From Candidatus Pelagibacterales bacterium (GTDB lineage: Bacteria; Pseudomonadota; Alphaproteobacteria; TMED109): a stretch of DNA of 34,264 bases. Both the position numbers and the translations under genes were made by a program. The notes below the pieces were generated by a model. The model was not told where the DNA came from, did not search any database, and saw only the letters and a program-made list of their open reading frames with translations. Below, in pieces: positions 8,697 to 17,396 of this stretch. The stretch lies in assembly GCA_002684605.1 (NCBI GenBank), contig NYVM01000006.1:13727-47990 (forward strand), in the 5' to 3' direction. How positions within the stretch are numbered: position 1 is the stretch's first letter; each line of letters begins with the position of its first letter.

Positions 8697-9932
8697 TTAA
8701 TTATAATTTTTATAAAATTTAGTTAATTTTTCTGAATAAGCTTGCTTTGAATAATTTAACGCAGATTTTAAAGACAATTCTTTTCTATTTATTTTATCTA
8801 AAAATTTAATCTTAGATCTAAAAAGCTCTATAAATTTAGTAATATCACTATCAATAACAATTCCAAAATTATTATCTGAAATATATTTACTAAAATCTCC
8901 TACTTTTTTTGAAATAATTATTGGGAGTCCACATAGCAAGTATTCCGCTACTTTAGTTGGGGAAGAAACAAAATTAGTTTGAATATTTTGCCTAATTAAT
9001 AGTGCATAATCAGAAGCATTTAAATAAGAGTTAACATCATCGTAAGGAATATGTTTTAAAATAACTTGATTAATATTTAAATTATTTTTTTTAATTAACA
9101 AATTAGCAGATTTAAGATCTGGAGTTAAACATAAAAATTTAAAATGACAATCTAATTTTAAAATTTCTCCAATTATTAAAAAAACATCTTCCTTTACACA
9201 ATAAAAACTATCTAATCTTCCGCAGTATACTATTACTTTATCATTTGGACTTATGTCATTATCTTTTCTTATCTTATATCTTAATTCCTTGTCAAAATAA
9301 AATTGATTAGAATCTGCAGCACCAGGAATTACTATTATTTCTTTAGCATTTTGGGAATATTTAGTTACATATTCTTTCATCATATTTGAAACACAAAATA
9401 TTTTGTCAGATAAATTGTACATTTTAGATTGAGTTAACAATAACCTATTGTACTTTTTAATAACAGAATTTTTTTTAACTTCATTAATATGTGTGTAACC
9501 TAGAGAGTTTATATACTCTTCAGAGACAACACCTCTGAAGTCAAATATAATTCTGATTTGATTAAAAAAAACTTTAATAAGTTGCAAAGCTTTAAAATCT
9601 CTAATGGAACGAGTTTGAATTGTGATTTTTTTTCTTCTTTGAGAAAAGAGGAAAAAAAGAAGAAAACAAAATTTTATAAATGAAGAAAATCCAGTCGGAT
9701 CATTAGATTTTAAAATTGGCACCTGAAAAACATTTCCTTCTATATTATTCTGCGCATAAGAAATATTTTTTTTATTTTCTTTGTAATTTCTTATTAAATA
9801 ATAAAGTGGAGAAACAATTATTAAATCAAAATGTATTTTTTGATCATCTAATAATTGAATTTTATTAACAACTTGACTATCTGTTACGGTATTAGAGTAA
9901 CTATCAGTAATATAAAGGTATTTTTCTTGCAT
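8697..9932 (-). CDS. GT4-like glycosyltransferase
   Basis: Glycosyltransferase with a GT-B layout, 411 aa from the ATG at 9932. A TTG six codons upstream (9950) would add MIRLSK, but it overlaps the preceding gene by 17 bp and precedes the normal GT beginning MQEKYLYITDS, so I take the ATG, which lies 1 bp after the heparinase-like stop. The C-terminal domain starts near VIPGAADSNQF and VIVYCGRLDSFY. A donor-site segment reads SSPTKVAEYLLCGLPIIIS, the P-x-K-x-x-E-Y-L-x-x-G-x-P pattern of many capsule GT4 enzymes. The N-terminal half holds a hydrophobic patch (FIKFCFLLFFLFSQ) that may bind the membrane. It should transfer one sugar of the repeat unit in the cytoplasm. The sugar is unknown. Confidence 0.8.
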   Translation of the reverse strand: MQEKYLYITDSYSNTVTDSQVVNKIQLLDDQKIHFDLIIVSPLYYLIRNYKENKKNISYAQNNIEGNVFQVPILKSNDPTGFSSFIKFCFLLFFLFSQRRKKITIQTRSIRDFKALQLIKVFFNQIRIIFDFRGVVSEEYINSLGYTHINEVKKNSVIKKYNRLLLTQSKMYNLSDKIFCVSNMMKEYVTKYSQNAKEIIVIPGAADSNQFYFDKELRYKIRKDNDISPNDKVIVYCGRLDSFYCVKEDVFLIIGEILKLDCHFKFLCLTPDLKSANLLIKKNNLNINQVILKHIPYDDVNSYLNASDYALLIRQNIQTNFVSSPTKVAEYLLCGLPIIISKKVGDFSKYISDNNFGIVIDSDITKFIELFRSKIKFLDKINRKELSLKSALNYSKQAYSEKLTKFYKNYN

Positions 9933-9933
9933 C

Positions 9934-11895
9934 TTACTTAATCTTATCAATAGTAAATATCATTTTTAATTTAGCAGATTGATTTGTAGCAAAATTTATT
10001 TTTATTTTTTTTCTTTTAAATCTCACCCCATACTCAACTGAACACCATTCATCAATAATACTAAATCTAAGATCATTGTTATATGATTTAAACTTAATAT
10101 TAACAATAAAATCATTAAGAACAACTCTAATAAAACTACCATTAATAATTTCCGGAATTAATCCACTTGCAAAATTTAAGTAGGAATTAACAATATGATT
10201 TCCTGAAGTAATAATATCATCAACAATTATTAATTTTATTTCATTTTTTAAAAACTCAAAACTTCTTCTATGAGTCACTGGAGAATCAAGTCTTTGATAT
10301 GCATCATGCTCACCTACATATATATCTCTGATTAGGTTACTGTCCCAAAGAACATGCTTAGTAGAGGCTAAACTTTTAAATTTACTGTAGACATTTTCAT
10401 TAATTTCAAATTGATTGAAGTTGTCAATAGTTAAAGTATTATGCACATTAGTTGACGAAAAATAATATCTCTCTTTTATACATCTTGTATATTCATAAGT
10501 ACCACTATCAGTTAAAATATCGTGACCTAAAATATTTAGCTCAAATGATAACATATCGGCATGAGTATGAGATCCAATTGAATCATTTCCCTGACCAAAC
10601 TTTCCTAAACCACTATTATTAATAAATAAATAATAATCATTTGATCTCATAATAAAGAACCCAGCATCATCAAATGATTTACTATTATTCTCTATTTTAA
10701 TTCTAGGAATTTTATTAAACTTTTCAAAACTTGAAATTCCTAATAAAAAAAATGAATCAAGATTATAACCTTGAGAAATGCTTTTAAGGTCAGATCTATT
10801 AAATAAAATAGCGCCAATTGTTAATAAATATGAATGATCAATATTCTGACTAATGCTAAAAGGTAATAAACGTCCATTATCCTGATCACCAATTACTGGA
10901 GCATACATATTATTCTTTAAATAGCTTATTAAAAAATCATATTGACTTTTAATCTGATTTTCAAATGCGTTATTAAAATAAATATTATGATTCTTCATTA
11001 AAATATATGAAAAAGTAAAAAATTCATTTACTAGACGTCCATAATTAATTGATTTTTCAAAATTCACTCCAGATGGGTAAATCTGAAATTTAATAATTCT
11101 CTTAGATTCTTTTACTGCAAGATTTTTCCATGTTTGACCTTCTTTAGAATCATTAAATATTAGCCCCAATATTAGAAGACCAGCTAAATTAGAATTATAA
11201 TGATTATCACTTCTGTTATCAAAATCATTTTCTAAATTTCTATAAATGTACCAGCCATGTTCATATAAGCTCCTATTAAACTTATGTAAAAAATCAATAT
11301 CAACTAATCTAGATTTTTTAATCATATTAAAAGCATAAATCCAATTGATTACTCGAACAGAAACCTCCATTGCACATGTCCAATTAACGCTATACATTAA
11401 AGGATTTGAATTTATCCAATTATTGATGTCAAATAAAAATTTCTTAACGTACTTTTCATTATTTGTCATTAAATAAGCCTCTCCTAAATAAAGTAAATGA
11501 TGACATCTATTAAAATCCCAACAAACTTTAATATCTGAATTATTTGAGTAATTAACTATGCAATAATCATAATAAAACTTACCCTTAGGCCATTCATAAT
11601 TAGAAATAAAATCTTTATGCCAATTTAGTTCATCAATCTTGATATTTTTAAATCCAAGAATATCGTACTTGTTATCAATAATCTGATCTGCTTTGTGAAT
11701 AACTTTAGTAATACTTTTTTCATCAAATAAATCATTGTCAAAGTAACTAAAATCACCAATTATCTTTTGAATTTGAAATTTAATGTCAATGAGTGGATAA
11801 TTCTTTAAAGGTTTTTTTGCAAAAAACTTGTAAAAAAGATTACGCCATCTAGCACATCGTTTTCTTAAGACATAAAAGAAATAAAATAAATTCAT
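9934..11895 (-). CDS. Heparinase II/III-like protein
   Basis: 653 aa with the two-domain plan of heparinase II/III and alginate-lyase-like proteins: an alpha-helical toroid at about 80-390 and a beta-sandwich from about 405. Family signposts are CWDFNRCHHLLYLGEAY (125-141), NWTCAMEVSVRVINW (171-185), the catalytic-type Asn/His in DNHYNSN (230-236), INYGRLVNEFF (283-293) and the metal/histidine motif SHTHAD (442-447). Known members eliminate uronic-acid-containing glycans. No cleavable signal peptide is visible; the N-terminus is basic and aromatic. Relatives in capsule/O-antigen loci are common, and whether they cleave, trim or epimerise is not settled. The start ATG shares its A with the methyltransferase stop (TAATG), which shows tight coupling. 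Likely substrate: the uronic-acid-rich polymer of this locus. Confidence 0.82.
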   Translation of the reverse strand: MNLFYFFYVLRKRCARWRNLFYKFFAKKPLKNYPLIDIKFQIQKIIGDFSYFDNDLFDEKSITKVIHKADQIIDNKYDILGFKNIKIDELNWHKDFISNYEWPKGKFYYDYCIVNYSNNSDIKVCWDFNRCHHLLYLGEAYLMTNNEKYVKKFLFDINNWINSNPLMYSVNWTCAMEVSVRVINWIYAFNMIKKSRLVDIDFLHKFNRSLYEHGWYIYRNLENDFDNRSDNHYNSNLAGLLILGLIFNDSKEGQTWKNLAVKESKRIIKFQIYPSGVNFEKSINYGRLVNEFFTFSYILMKNHNIYFNNAFENQIKSQYDFLISYLKNNMYAPVIGDQDNGRLLPFSISQNIDHSYLLTIGAILFNRSDLKSISQGYNLDSFFLLGISSFEKFNKIPRIKIENNSKSFDDAGFFIMRSNDYYLFINNSGLGKFGQGNDSIGSHTHADMLSFELNILGHDILTDSGTYEYTRCIKERYYFSSTNVHNTLTIDNFNQFEINENVYSKFKSLASTKHVLWDSNLIRDIYVGEHDAYQRLDSPVTHRRSFEFLKNEIKLIIVDDIITSGNHIVNSYLNFASGLIPEIINGSFIRVVLNDFIVNIKFKSYNNDLRFSIIDEWCSVEYGVRFKRKKIKINFATNQSAKLKMIFTIDKIK

Positions 11896-12755
11896 TAGAA
11901 CTTAATAGTGCAAACTCCAATATGTGAAGTTCTAATATCATCTTCATCAAATTTAATTAATGACTGACATATATTATCAGGTAAATCAACATCTTTACGT
12001 AACCATTTATAAATTAATTTTGTGTCAGTATTTGTAATATTTGAAAAAATATTTTCCCACTCACTACATCTAACTCTATTTCCTCTGAAGGTTTGTAAAT
12101 AAGGATCAAATTTATCTTTTGGTATAGTGAAAAAATCAAATGGATTTGAGCCATTTATATGATCTTCTAGGTGAATACAATGTATCATATATCCATTTGG
12201 ATTTAAATCAGAAACCAAGTTATCTAAAAGAGGTTTAATATCATTTACAGGCACATGTTCTAAAACAGAATTAGAATATATGAAATCAACTTTAAGATTT
12301 GTTTTTTCTTTAGCCAAATCTATAGGTGCGATATATTCAATCCCTAAATCTTTTAAGACATTAAAGTCAAATTTTTTAATTGACAATAACTTATCTAATC
12401 TAAATCTGATTTTATCGTGGTCATCAAAAGGAGATAAAACATCTCTAACTATACTTGTAATAGAATTATTGATTGCTGAATGAAGATATTTTGGATTTGC
12501 AAGTACATTAAAATCAGCGACATAAACCTTTTTTGCACCTAATAAATATAATACTAAAGCATGACTTAAAAGCCATCCACCACCTATTTCAAGACATACC
12601 TTATCAGACAATGATTGTTTTTTACTTAAACCGAAACAATGTGCAAATTGAGCTGAACAGATATCAAGTCTCTTAGAACCAAGAGACATTTTTTTTGAGA
12701 AATAATTATTATAAATTTTATTTCTTTTTATAAGAAGTTTTAAATCTCTGATCAT
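11895..12755 (-). CDS. Class I SAM-dependent methyltransferase
   Basis: 286 aa Rossmann-fold methyltransferase. Motif I is the glycine-rich CLEIGGGWLLSHAL (54-67), with the acidic end of strand 2 at Asp81 in VYVADFN. A later strand with DFIYSNSVLEHVP corresponds to motif IV and the post-IV helix, and YMIHCIHLEDH is the next strand. These features are typical of small-molecule or sugar methyltransferases (Methyltransf_11/23-like). In this setting it probably O-methylates a sugar of the repeat unit, perhaps as a terminal or chain-capping group, but the target cannot be read. It is the first gene after an 81 bp gap downstream of wzx, which may carry a promoter, and its TAA overlaps the ATG of the heparinase-like gene. 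Cytoplasmic. Confidence 0.75.
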   Translation of the reverse strand: MIRDLKLLIKRNKIYNNYFSKKMSLGSKRLDICSAQFAHCFGLSKKQSLSDKVCLEIGGGWLLSHALVLYLLGAKKVYVADFNVLANPKYLHSAINNSITSIVRDVLSPFDDHDKIRFRLDKLLSIKKFDFNVLKDLGIEYIAPIDLAKEKTNLKVDFIYSNSVLEHVPVNDIKPLLDNLVSDLNPNGYMIHCIHLEDHINGSNPFDFFTIPKDKFDPYLQTFRGNRVRCSEWENIFSNITNTDTKLIYKWLRKDVDLPDNICQSLIKFDEDDIRTSHIGVCTIKF

Positions 12756-12836
12756 AATTAGAATGTTCTTAAATCCAAAAACAAAAATACTATAATTTAA
12801 ATCAAAAAAAATACGTATTATCCCCTAGTAACAAAC
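12756..12836 (-). other. Intergenic gap between wzx and the methyltransferase gene
   Basis: This 81 bp A/T-rich gap is one of only four breaks above 80 bp between confidently assigned starts and stops. Its minus strand has a TATTTTTG at 12782-12789, matching the Bacteroidota -7 consensus TAnnTTTG, 26 bp from the methyltransferase ATG. A TTTG lies only 13 bp upstream of it, too close for the usual -33 element. A self-complementary AATACGTATT followed by T residues is present but lacks a loop, so it is not a convincing terminator. An internal promoter is possible, not shown. Confidence 0.25.
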
Positions 12837-14285
12837 TTATTTAATACTAGACTTTTTTCTAATTAAATTTTTAAAAAATAATTTTTCTTTTTTATTTAAA
12901 AATCCACCGAACCAAATTAATAATATGAATAAAGATAAAATTAAAAATTTAATAAAGATTAAGTAAAAGAATGATAAAACAAATATTTCTAGAATAGAAT
13001 AAAATAAAAAACTTGTTAGTAACAAATAGAATATTTGCAAATAATTAATTTTTACAGGAAATATCTTATCTAAATAAACGGCATATATAATCAAAACAGA
13101 AAAAAAGCTTAAAGTAGTCGAGTAAGCAGCTCCCATATTACCATAAATTGGCACAAGTAAATAATTTAATAAAAGATTAAGTATTGCACATATAATCCAT
13201 GCGTATCCAAAAATCCAGGTTTTCTTTTTAACTGCCAAGCCAGTATTAATCAGAGCAGATAAACCAATTATAAAATAACCAATAGATAAAGGAAAAATAA
13301 CCTTATAGCTTAGAAGAAAACTTTCATCTGCCATAATTGAAATTAATTCTCTTGAAAAAAGAGATAAAACAAATATGAATAAAATTGTTATAACAGAATA
13401 AATTTTTATGAAAACTGAAAATTCTTGTTTTAATTTTTTTTCATTTGTAATTAAACTAAAAATATGTGGTTTAAAGGCTTTTTTTATTGGACCAGTAATT
13501 AAAATTGGAGTGATTGAAGCAATTTTATATCCAAGAGAAAAAACTCCAACTTGGGTTAAATCGGAATAATCATTAATAAATATTCTATTTGACATATAAG
13601 CAATAAATGAAGAAATTTCTGAGGGGATTAAAAAAATAGAAAAATATAACATTTTCTTCAAAATAGAAAAAGAAAATAACAGTCCTATTTCAGAATATGT
13701 TACAAATAATAGCATAACTAAACGAAAAACTCGTCCAATTATTTGAGCTTGAAGAATACCAATAACTGATAGATTTAAAATTACAACAAAGTAAATTGTT
13801 AATGAAATTGTTATTATAGAATCAATGATATTAATAATAACGTAAGACTTGGCTTTTTGTCTAACAATAAGATTTTTATCTAATAGAGTATAAATTGATC
13901 CAATTACAGTTGAAATAGCAATTAATTTAATGTATTGCTCTCCGTCAGATGAATCAAATATAAAACTTGATATTTCAGATGCAAAATTTAAACAAATTAA
14001 CAAAACAAGAAAAGAAGTAGAAAAAATAAAAAGAAAGCTTGTTCCAAAAACAAGCTTTCTAGATTTGATATCATTTGAATCAAAATAAAATCTAGCATAA
14101 CCATTTTGAATTAATAAGCCATTTAAAATAACTAAAATAGAACCAACCATATATACAAATTCTAACTCACCAAAAGTTCCAGGAGATAATAAATTAGTAT
14201 ATAGAGGAAGTAATAAAAACTGAATAGATTTATGAATTATATCACCAAAGGCATAAATTGAAATATTTTTAAATAAAGATTTCAT
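12837..14285 (-). CDS. wzx: Wzx-type polysaccharide flippase
   Basis: 482 aa integral membrane protein of the MOP superfamily (polysaccharide transport branch). Successive hydrophobic segments, roughly 12 to 14, run from the N-terminus (FGDIIHKSIQFLLLPLYTN) to the C-terminus (FLILSLFILLIWFGGFL). The opening segment with LLPLYTNLLSPGTFGELEF is characteristic of O-antigen/capsule flippases. It would move the undecaprenyl-diphosphate-linked repeat unit across the inner membrane. Its ATG overlaps the stop of the upstream polymerase candidate by 4 bp (ATGA), so the two membrane proteins are probably made together. An 81 bp gap follows. There is no sign of truncation. Wzx proteins are selected for their repeat unit, but this cannot be read from the sequence. 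Confidence 0.87.
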   Translation of the reverse strand: MKSLFKNISIYAFGDIIHKSIQFLLLPLYTNLLSPGTFGELEFVYMVGSILVILNGLLIQNGYARFYFDSNDIKSRKLVFGTSFLFIFSTSFLVLLICLNFASEISSFIFDSSDGEQYIKLIAISTVIGSIYTLLDKNLIVRQKAKSYVIINIIDSIITISLTIYFVVILNLSVIGILQAQIIGRVFRLVMLLFVTYSEIGLLFSFSILKKMLYFSIFLIPSEISSFIAYMSNRIFINDYSDLTQVGVFSLGYKIASITPILITGPIKKAFKPHIFSLITNEKKLKQEFSVFIKIYSVITILFIFVLSLFSRELISIMADESFLLSYKVIFPLSIGYFIIGLSALINTGLAVKKKTWIFGYAWIICAILNLLLNYLLVPIYGNMGAAYSTTLSFFSVLIIYAVYLDKIFPVKINYLQIFYLLLTSFLFYSILEIFVLSFFYLIFIKFLILSLFILLIWFGGFLNKKEKLFFKNLIRKKSSIK

Positions 14286-15634
14286 ATAAATATTGGGAAT
14301 ACCATCAAAAATATAATGCTTAAAATATAAATAATCAAGCTAGATTTATTTTTATAAAATGATAATTCTGTCTTAATTTTAGAAAATAATATTAACAAAA
14401 TAGGGTAAGTAGACATTATAATATATCTCAGCTCAAGACTAACTAAAAAAATTACACCCAAAACAATAAAAAGAAAAGAGATAATTTCAAAAGACACAAA
14501 ATTCTTAGAAATATATTTTCTGTAAATAAAAAATTTAACAATAAAAAAATTAATGTATAGTAAAGAAAATGAATGTAAATAATAAAAAAAACTACTGAAA
14601 TCTATTTTTCCAGCATTCAAATAAATATTACTGTATGTTAAATTTGGAAGGTGCCAAAAATCAGGTTTAGTAAGTGCAGTGATTAATGCATTAACTATAA
14701 ATTCTAAAAAAGTAAAAGGACTAGAAAAAATCAACTTAATTAAACCTGCTACTCCTTTAACATATATAACCTGATTAGTGTCAAAAGGATTGAAATAAAC
14801 AGCAAAATTAGTTTCTAAAATAAAGCCAAAAATATTAAAGGTTTGAAAATTAAAAAAACTAAAAAAAAGCAAAAAAACAAATAAAGATAAAAGAGAAGAA
14901 AATTTGTTTTTTGATATTAAATCTCTGTTAAAAAGAGCAAAAACTAAAATATATAAGATAGGAGTATAAGGTCTAACTAATACAGCTAAAGTGAAAAAAG
15001 GAATGGCTTTAATAAAACGATTAGTATAAGTGTATCTTATTAAGCCTATAAAGCCATACATAAAAACAATTTCCTTTGTAAAACTAACAGAGCTAATCAA
15101 AAGAGGAAAACAAAAAGCAAATAAAATAAATGTGATTTTAATTGATTTTTTATCTTCTAATATTTCATTTAAAAATAAATAAAACAATTTTGAAGTAGCT
15201 ACAAATAAAAAAACATTAAAAACTTTGGCAAAAAAGGGTAAATATCCAAAAATAAAATATATAAAAGAAAGAGGTAATACAAAACCAAAAGGAATGTAAG
15301 AAACAAGTTTTACATCTGCATTTTGATTATACTCAATCATAGACATAGATTTAATATTAGATAAATCTAAATCAAAAATCCCTAATTTAAATTGTTCAGA
15401 TAAATATTTAGACCAAATATCATAGTTCATACTATCAGCTCCCAACCCAGGATATGTAGTGAAATTTGAAAAAGCATAAAAATGAGTTGTTAAGAGTAAA
15501 AAAAATAAAAAAACAATTTGAAAAAAAACTATAAATTTAAATTCCTTAAAAGAATACGCGACATAATAAAATCCAAGAATAAAATAAAGCAAAATGCCTA
15601 AAATTAAATCTGAGTAAAAAGTATAATCAATCAT
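14282..15634 (-). CDS. Polytopic membrane protein, candidate Wzy polymerase
   Basis: 450 aa, about ten to twelve hydrophobic segments. One polar loop near residues 56-110 contains YPGLGADSMNYDIW and another region near the middle carries FNPFDTNQVIYVKG. A late RYIIMSTYPILLIL segment resembles the C-terminal part of EpsG/Wzy-like polymerases. Wzy proteins are poorly conserved, so the call rests on topology, size and position: the gene overlaps wzx by 4 bp downstream and a GNAT gene by 8 bp upstream. It is the only unassigned multi-membrane protein in the window. The function would be block polymerisation of repeat units in the periplasm. A GT39-like membrane glycosyltransferase using a lipid-linked donor is the main alternative. 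Confidence 0.68.
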   Translation of the reverse strand: MIDYTFYSDLILGILLYFILGFYYVAYSFKEFKFIVFFQIVFLFFLLLTTHFYAFSNFTTYPGLGADSMNYDIWSKYLSEQFKLGIFDLDLSNIKSMSMIEYNQNADVKLVSYIPFGFVLPLSFIYFIFGYLPFFAKVFNVFLFVATSKLFYLFLNEILEDKKSIKITFILFAFCFPLLISSVSFTKEIVFMYGFIGLIRYTYTNRFIKAIPFFTLAVLVRPYTPILYILVFALFNRDLISKNKFSSLLSLFVFLLFFSFFNFQTFNIFGFILETNFAVYFNPFDTNQVIYVKGVAGLIKLIFSSPFTFLEFIVNALITALTKPDFWHLPNLTYSNIYLNAGKIDFSSFFYYLHSFSLLYINFFIVKFFIYRKYISKNFVSFEIISFLFIVLGVIFLVSLELRYIIMSTYPILLILFSKIKTELSFYKNKSSLIIYILSIIFLMVFPIFI

Positions 15635-16226
15635 TATTATTTGTAATAAATTTATTAAAAAATCTATTTAAATAGTATGAAATACTTCCATGATTATACA
15701 TAATAAACGTTTTAATTTTTTTAAAGTATAATTTTCTACTTAATGACAAAGCTGGATTATTAAATGCTTGAATTACTATAAATGCTTTTTTAATATCATT
15801 TTCAAAACAATAATTAATTCTTTGTTTCATCATCATAGAGTGTAATCCATTACCTCTATATTTTTTAACACAATAAGCATCTGTAAAAAAGGCTTCATTT
15901 ATATTTAGTTTTACAAATTCATTTATTTTGGTTTCAAAAAAAGACTTTTTTCTTATCCAACAACAATAAACAATACAGTTACTTGATACATCCTTACATA
16001 TTAAGCCGATAAAAGTATCAGGCTTTTTTAAGTAATTCTTGACGTTCTGTATATATTTTAATCCACGCTCATTTACAACTAAATTTAAATTTTCTAATTC
16101 TTCGACATTCATAAATTTAACAACAAATCTGTCTACATTAAATTTTGTTTTATGAGATTGGATTTTTATTGAAAAAAAATATTCAATGTCGAAAATTCTT
16201 AGTATATTTTTTCTTATTATATCCAT
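15627..16226 (-). CDS. GNAT-family N-acetyltransferase
   Basis: 199 aa from the ATG at 16226 (MDIIRKN). An upstream TTG at 16259 would add 11 hydrophobic residues, but nothing else supports it. GNAT features include the acetyl-CoA pyrophosphate loop in KYRGNGLHSMMMKQRINYC and the following strand KAFIVIQAFNNPALSLSRKL, where an Asn and the SLSRKL helix are typical of motif B. It precedes the wzy candidate with an 8 bp overlap and follows a second acyltransferase-like gene by 89 bp. In the locus it could acetylate an amino group, such as the product of the DegT aminotransferase at 21608-22744 or a residue opened by the deacetylase-like protein. The substrate is not determinable. Confidence 0.7.
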   Translation of the reverse strand: MDIIRKNILRIFDIEYFFSIKIQSHKTKFNVDRFVVKFMNVEELENLNLVVNERGLKYIQNVKNYLKKPDTFIGLICKDVSSNCIVYCCWIRKKSFFETKINEFVKLNINEAFFTDAYCVKKYRGNGLHSMMMKQRINYCFENDIKKAFIVIQAFNNPALSLSRKLYFKKIKTFIMYNHGSISYYLNRFFNKFITNNND

Positions 16227-16315
16227 ACTTTCAATTAATTTTAAAAAAATTAAAATCAAAAGAGAATTTTGTAAATAAAAATACGAAAAGAATAGTAATT
16301 TGATTTACCATATAC

Positions 16316-17395
16316 TTATTTTGAAAAAAGGATTTTTTTAATTTTAATGATTTTTCTAATCATTTTTTTCATAAAATTATTGTGAGGTTTTTCAATCTGT
16401 AATTGATATAAAATATTAAAATCAGATGTCCATTCAAACTTCCATGAATAACGCCCTGTTCCAGAGTCTAAAACATTCCACCTAGGATGTAAAAAATTTT
16501 CTTTAAAAATTTCAAGATAAATGACTCTTCCAAGACCCAAATTAGCATATTTCGGATCATATGCTGTAAGTACAGAATAGTAAATATTTTCAAAAACATA
16601 ACCAGCATTATAAATCATAATGTTATGGCTATCATCAACTAAATAATATGATAAAACGTGTCCTTTATCAGACATAAGTTTTATGAAATTTTTATTCTCA
16701 ACATTTTCAAATAATGAATGTCTATGACGTAATCCTTTTTTATTTAAAAATTCTTTTTCGGCAATATGAATTTTTGAAAATTCATTTATTAAATTATCAT
16801 TTGTTATAATTAGTGAATAATTGATTTTCTTCTTTAATCTATTTGCATACTGCTTAGCTTTTGACGGCACACATCTATTATAAAAATCATTATAATCATC
16901 AAATTTAGTTGTATTAATAAACGGATTCTCAATTAAATAATTTAAGTGATTATTAAATTTCGATTTAAAGATATAATTAGAAATTGGATCTTTATAATGA
17001 AAATGTGTGAGAAGAATTTCATCCCAAAGAGAGTTATTCTCTTCAATAATCAAAAAAATTTTTTTATATATCTTATCTGTTGTAATATTGATCGTGTTAT
17101 TTATAAGAAAATTATGATAATCTGCTCTCGAAAGAAATTTAAGCACAGTACTAGTTTGCAATATTTTTTCTTGCTTAAATAGCATTAGTGGAGCAATAGC
17201 AATTAAGTTTTTATTATGATAGACACATATAATAAAAAGCTTATAACTAGGATGGTTTTGATATGATTTCCACCAAGAATAACAATAGTCAAATGTTGAA
17301 AAAAAAGTAGTATAATTACTTGTTTTTTCAATAATTTTCCAATCATTTTCTAAGTCTCTAAACTCACTTGTTTTAGTTAATATTTTGAAATCCAT
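16316..17395 (-). CDS. CelD/BioF2-like GNAT-fold acyltransferase
   Basis: 359 aa with the double-GNAT plan of the Acetyltransf_6 (CelD/BioF2-like, FemAB-related) family. The first half begins LENDWKIIEKTSNYTTFFST and FDYCYSWWKSY, typical openings for the group. The C-terminal half has NIMIYNAGYVFENIYYSV, the YDPKYANLGLGRVIYLE helix region, and the closing LDSGTGRYSWKFEWTSD. Homologues occur in many exopolysaccharide operons and may attach an acyl or aminoacyl group to a sugar, but few have been tested. The gene begins 1 bp after the deacetylase-like stop, so the two probably form a pair, with one removing and the other adding an N-acyl group. No membrane segment is seen. Confidence 0.72.
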   Translation of the reverse strand: MDFKILTKTSEFRDLENDWKIIEKTSNYTTFFSTFDYCYSWWKSYQNHPSYKLFIICVYHNKNLIAIAPLMLFKQEKILQTSTVLKFLSRADYHNFLINNTINITTDKIYKKIFLIIEENNSLWDEILLTHFHYKDPISNYIFKSKFNNHLNYLIENPFINTTKFDDYNDFYNRCVPSKAKQYANRLKKKINYSLIITNDNLINEFSKIHIAEKEFLNKKGLRHRHSLFENVENKNFIKLMSDKGHVLSYYLVDDSHNIMIYNAGYVFENIYYSVLTAYDPKYANLGLGRVIYLEIFKENFLHPRWNVLDSGTGRYSWKFEWTSDFNILYQLQIEKPHNNFMKKMIRKIIKIKKILFSK

Positions 17396-17396
17396 A

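Noticed and set aside
9933..9950. Upstream TTG start for the GT4 gene, and similar upstream TTG or GTG starts at 16259, 27691 and 28970
   Set aside because: In each case an ATG a few codons downstream gives the normal family N-terminus with better spacing to the preceding gene.
12800..12836. AATACGTATT followed by a T run as a rho-independent terminator after wzx
   Set aside because: The palindrome has no loop and no G/C-rich stem, so a stable hairpin is unlikely.
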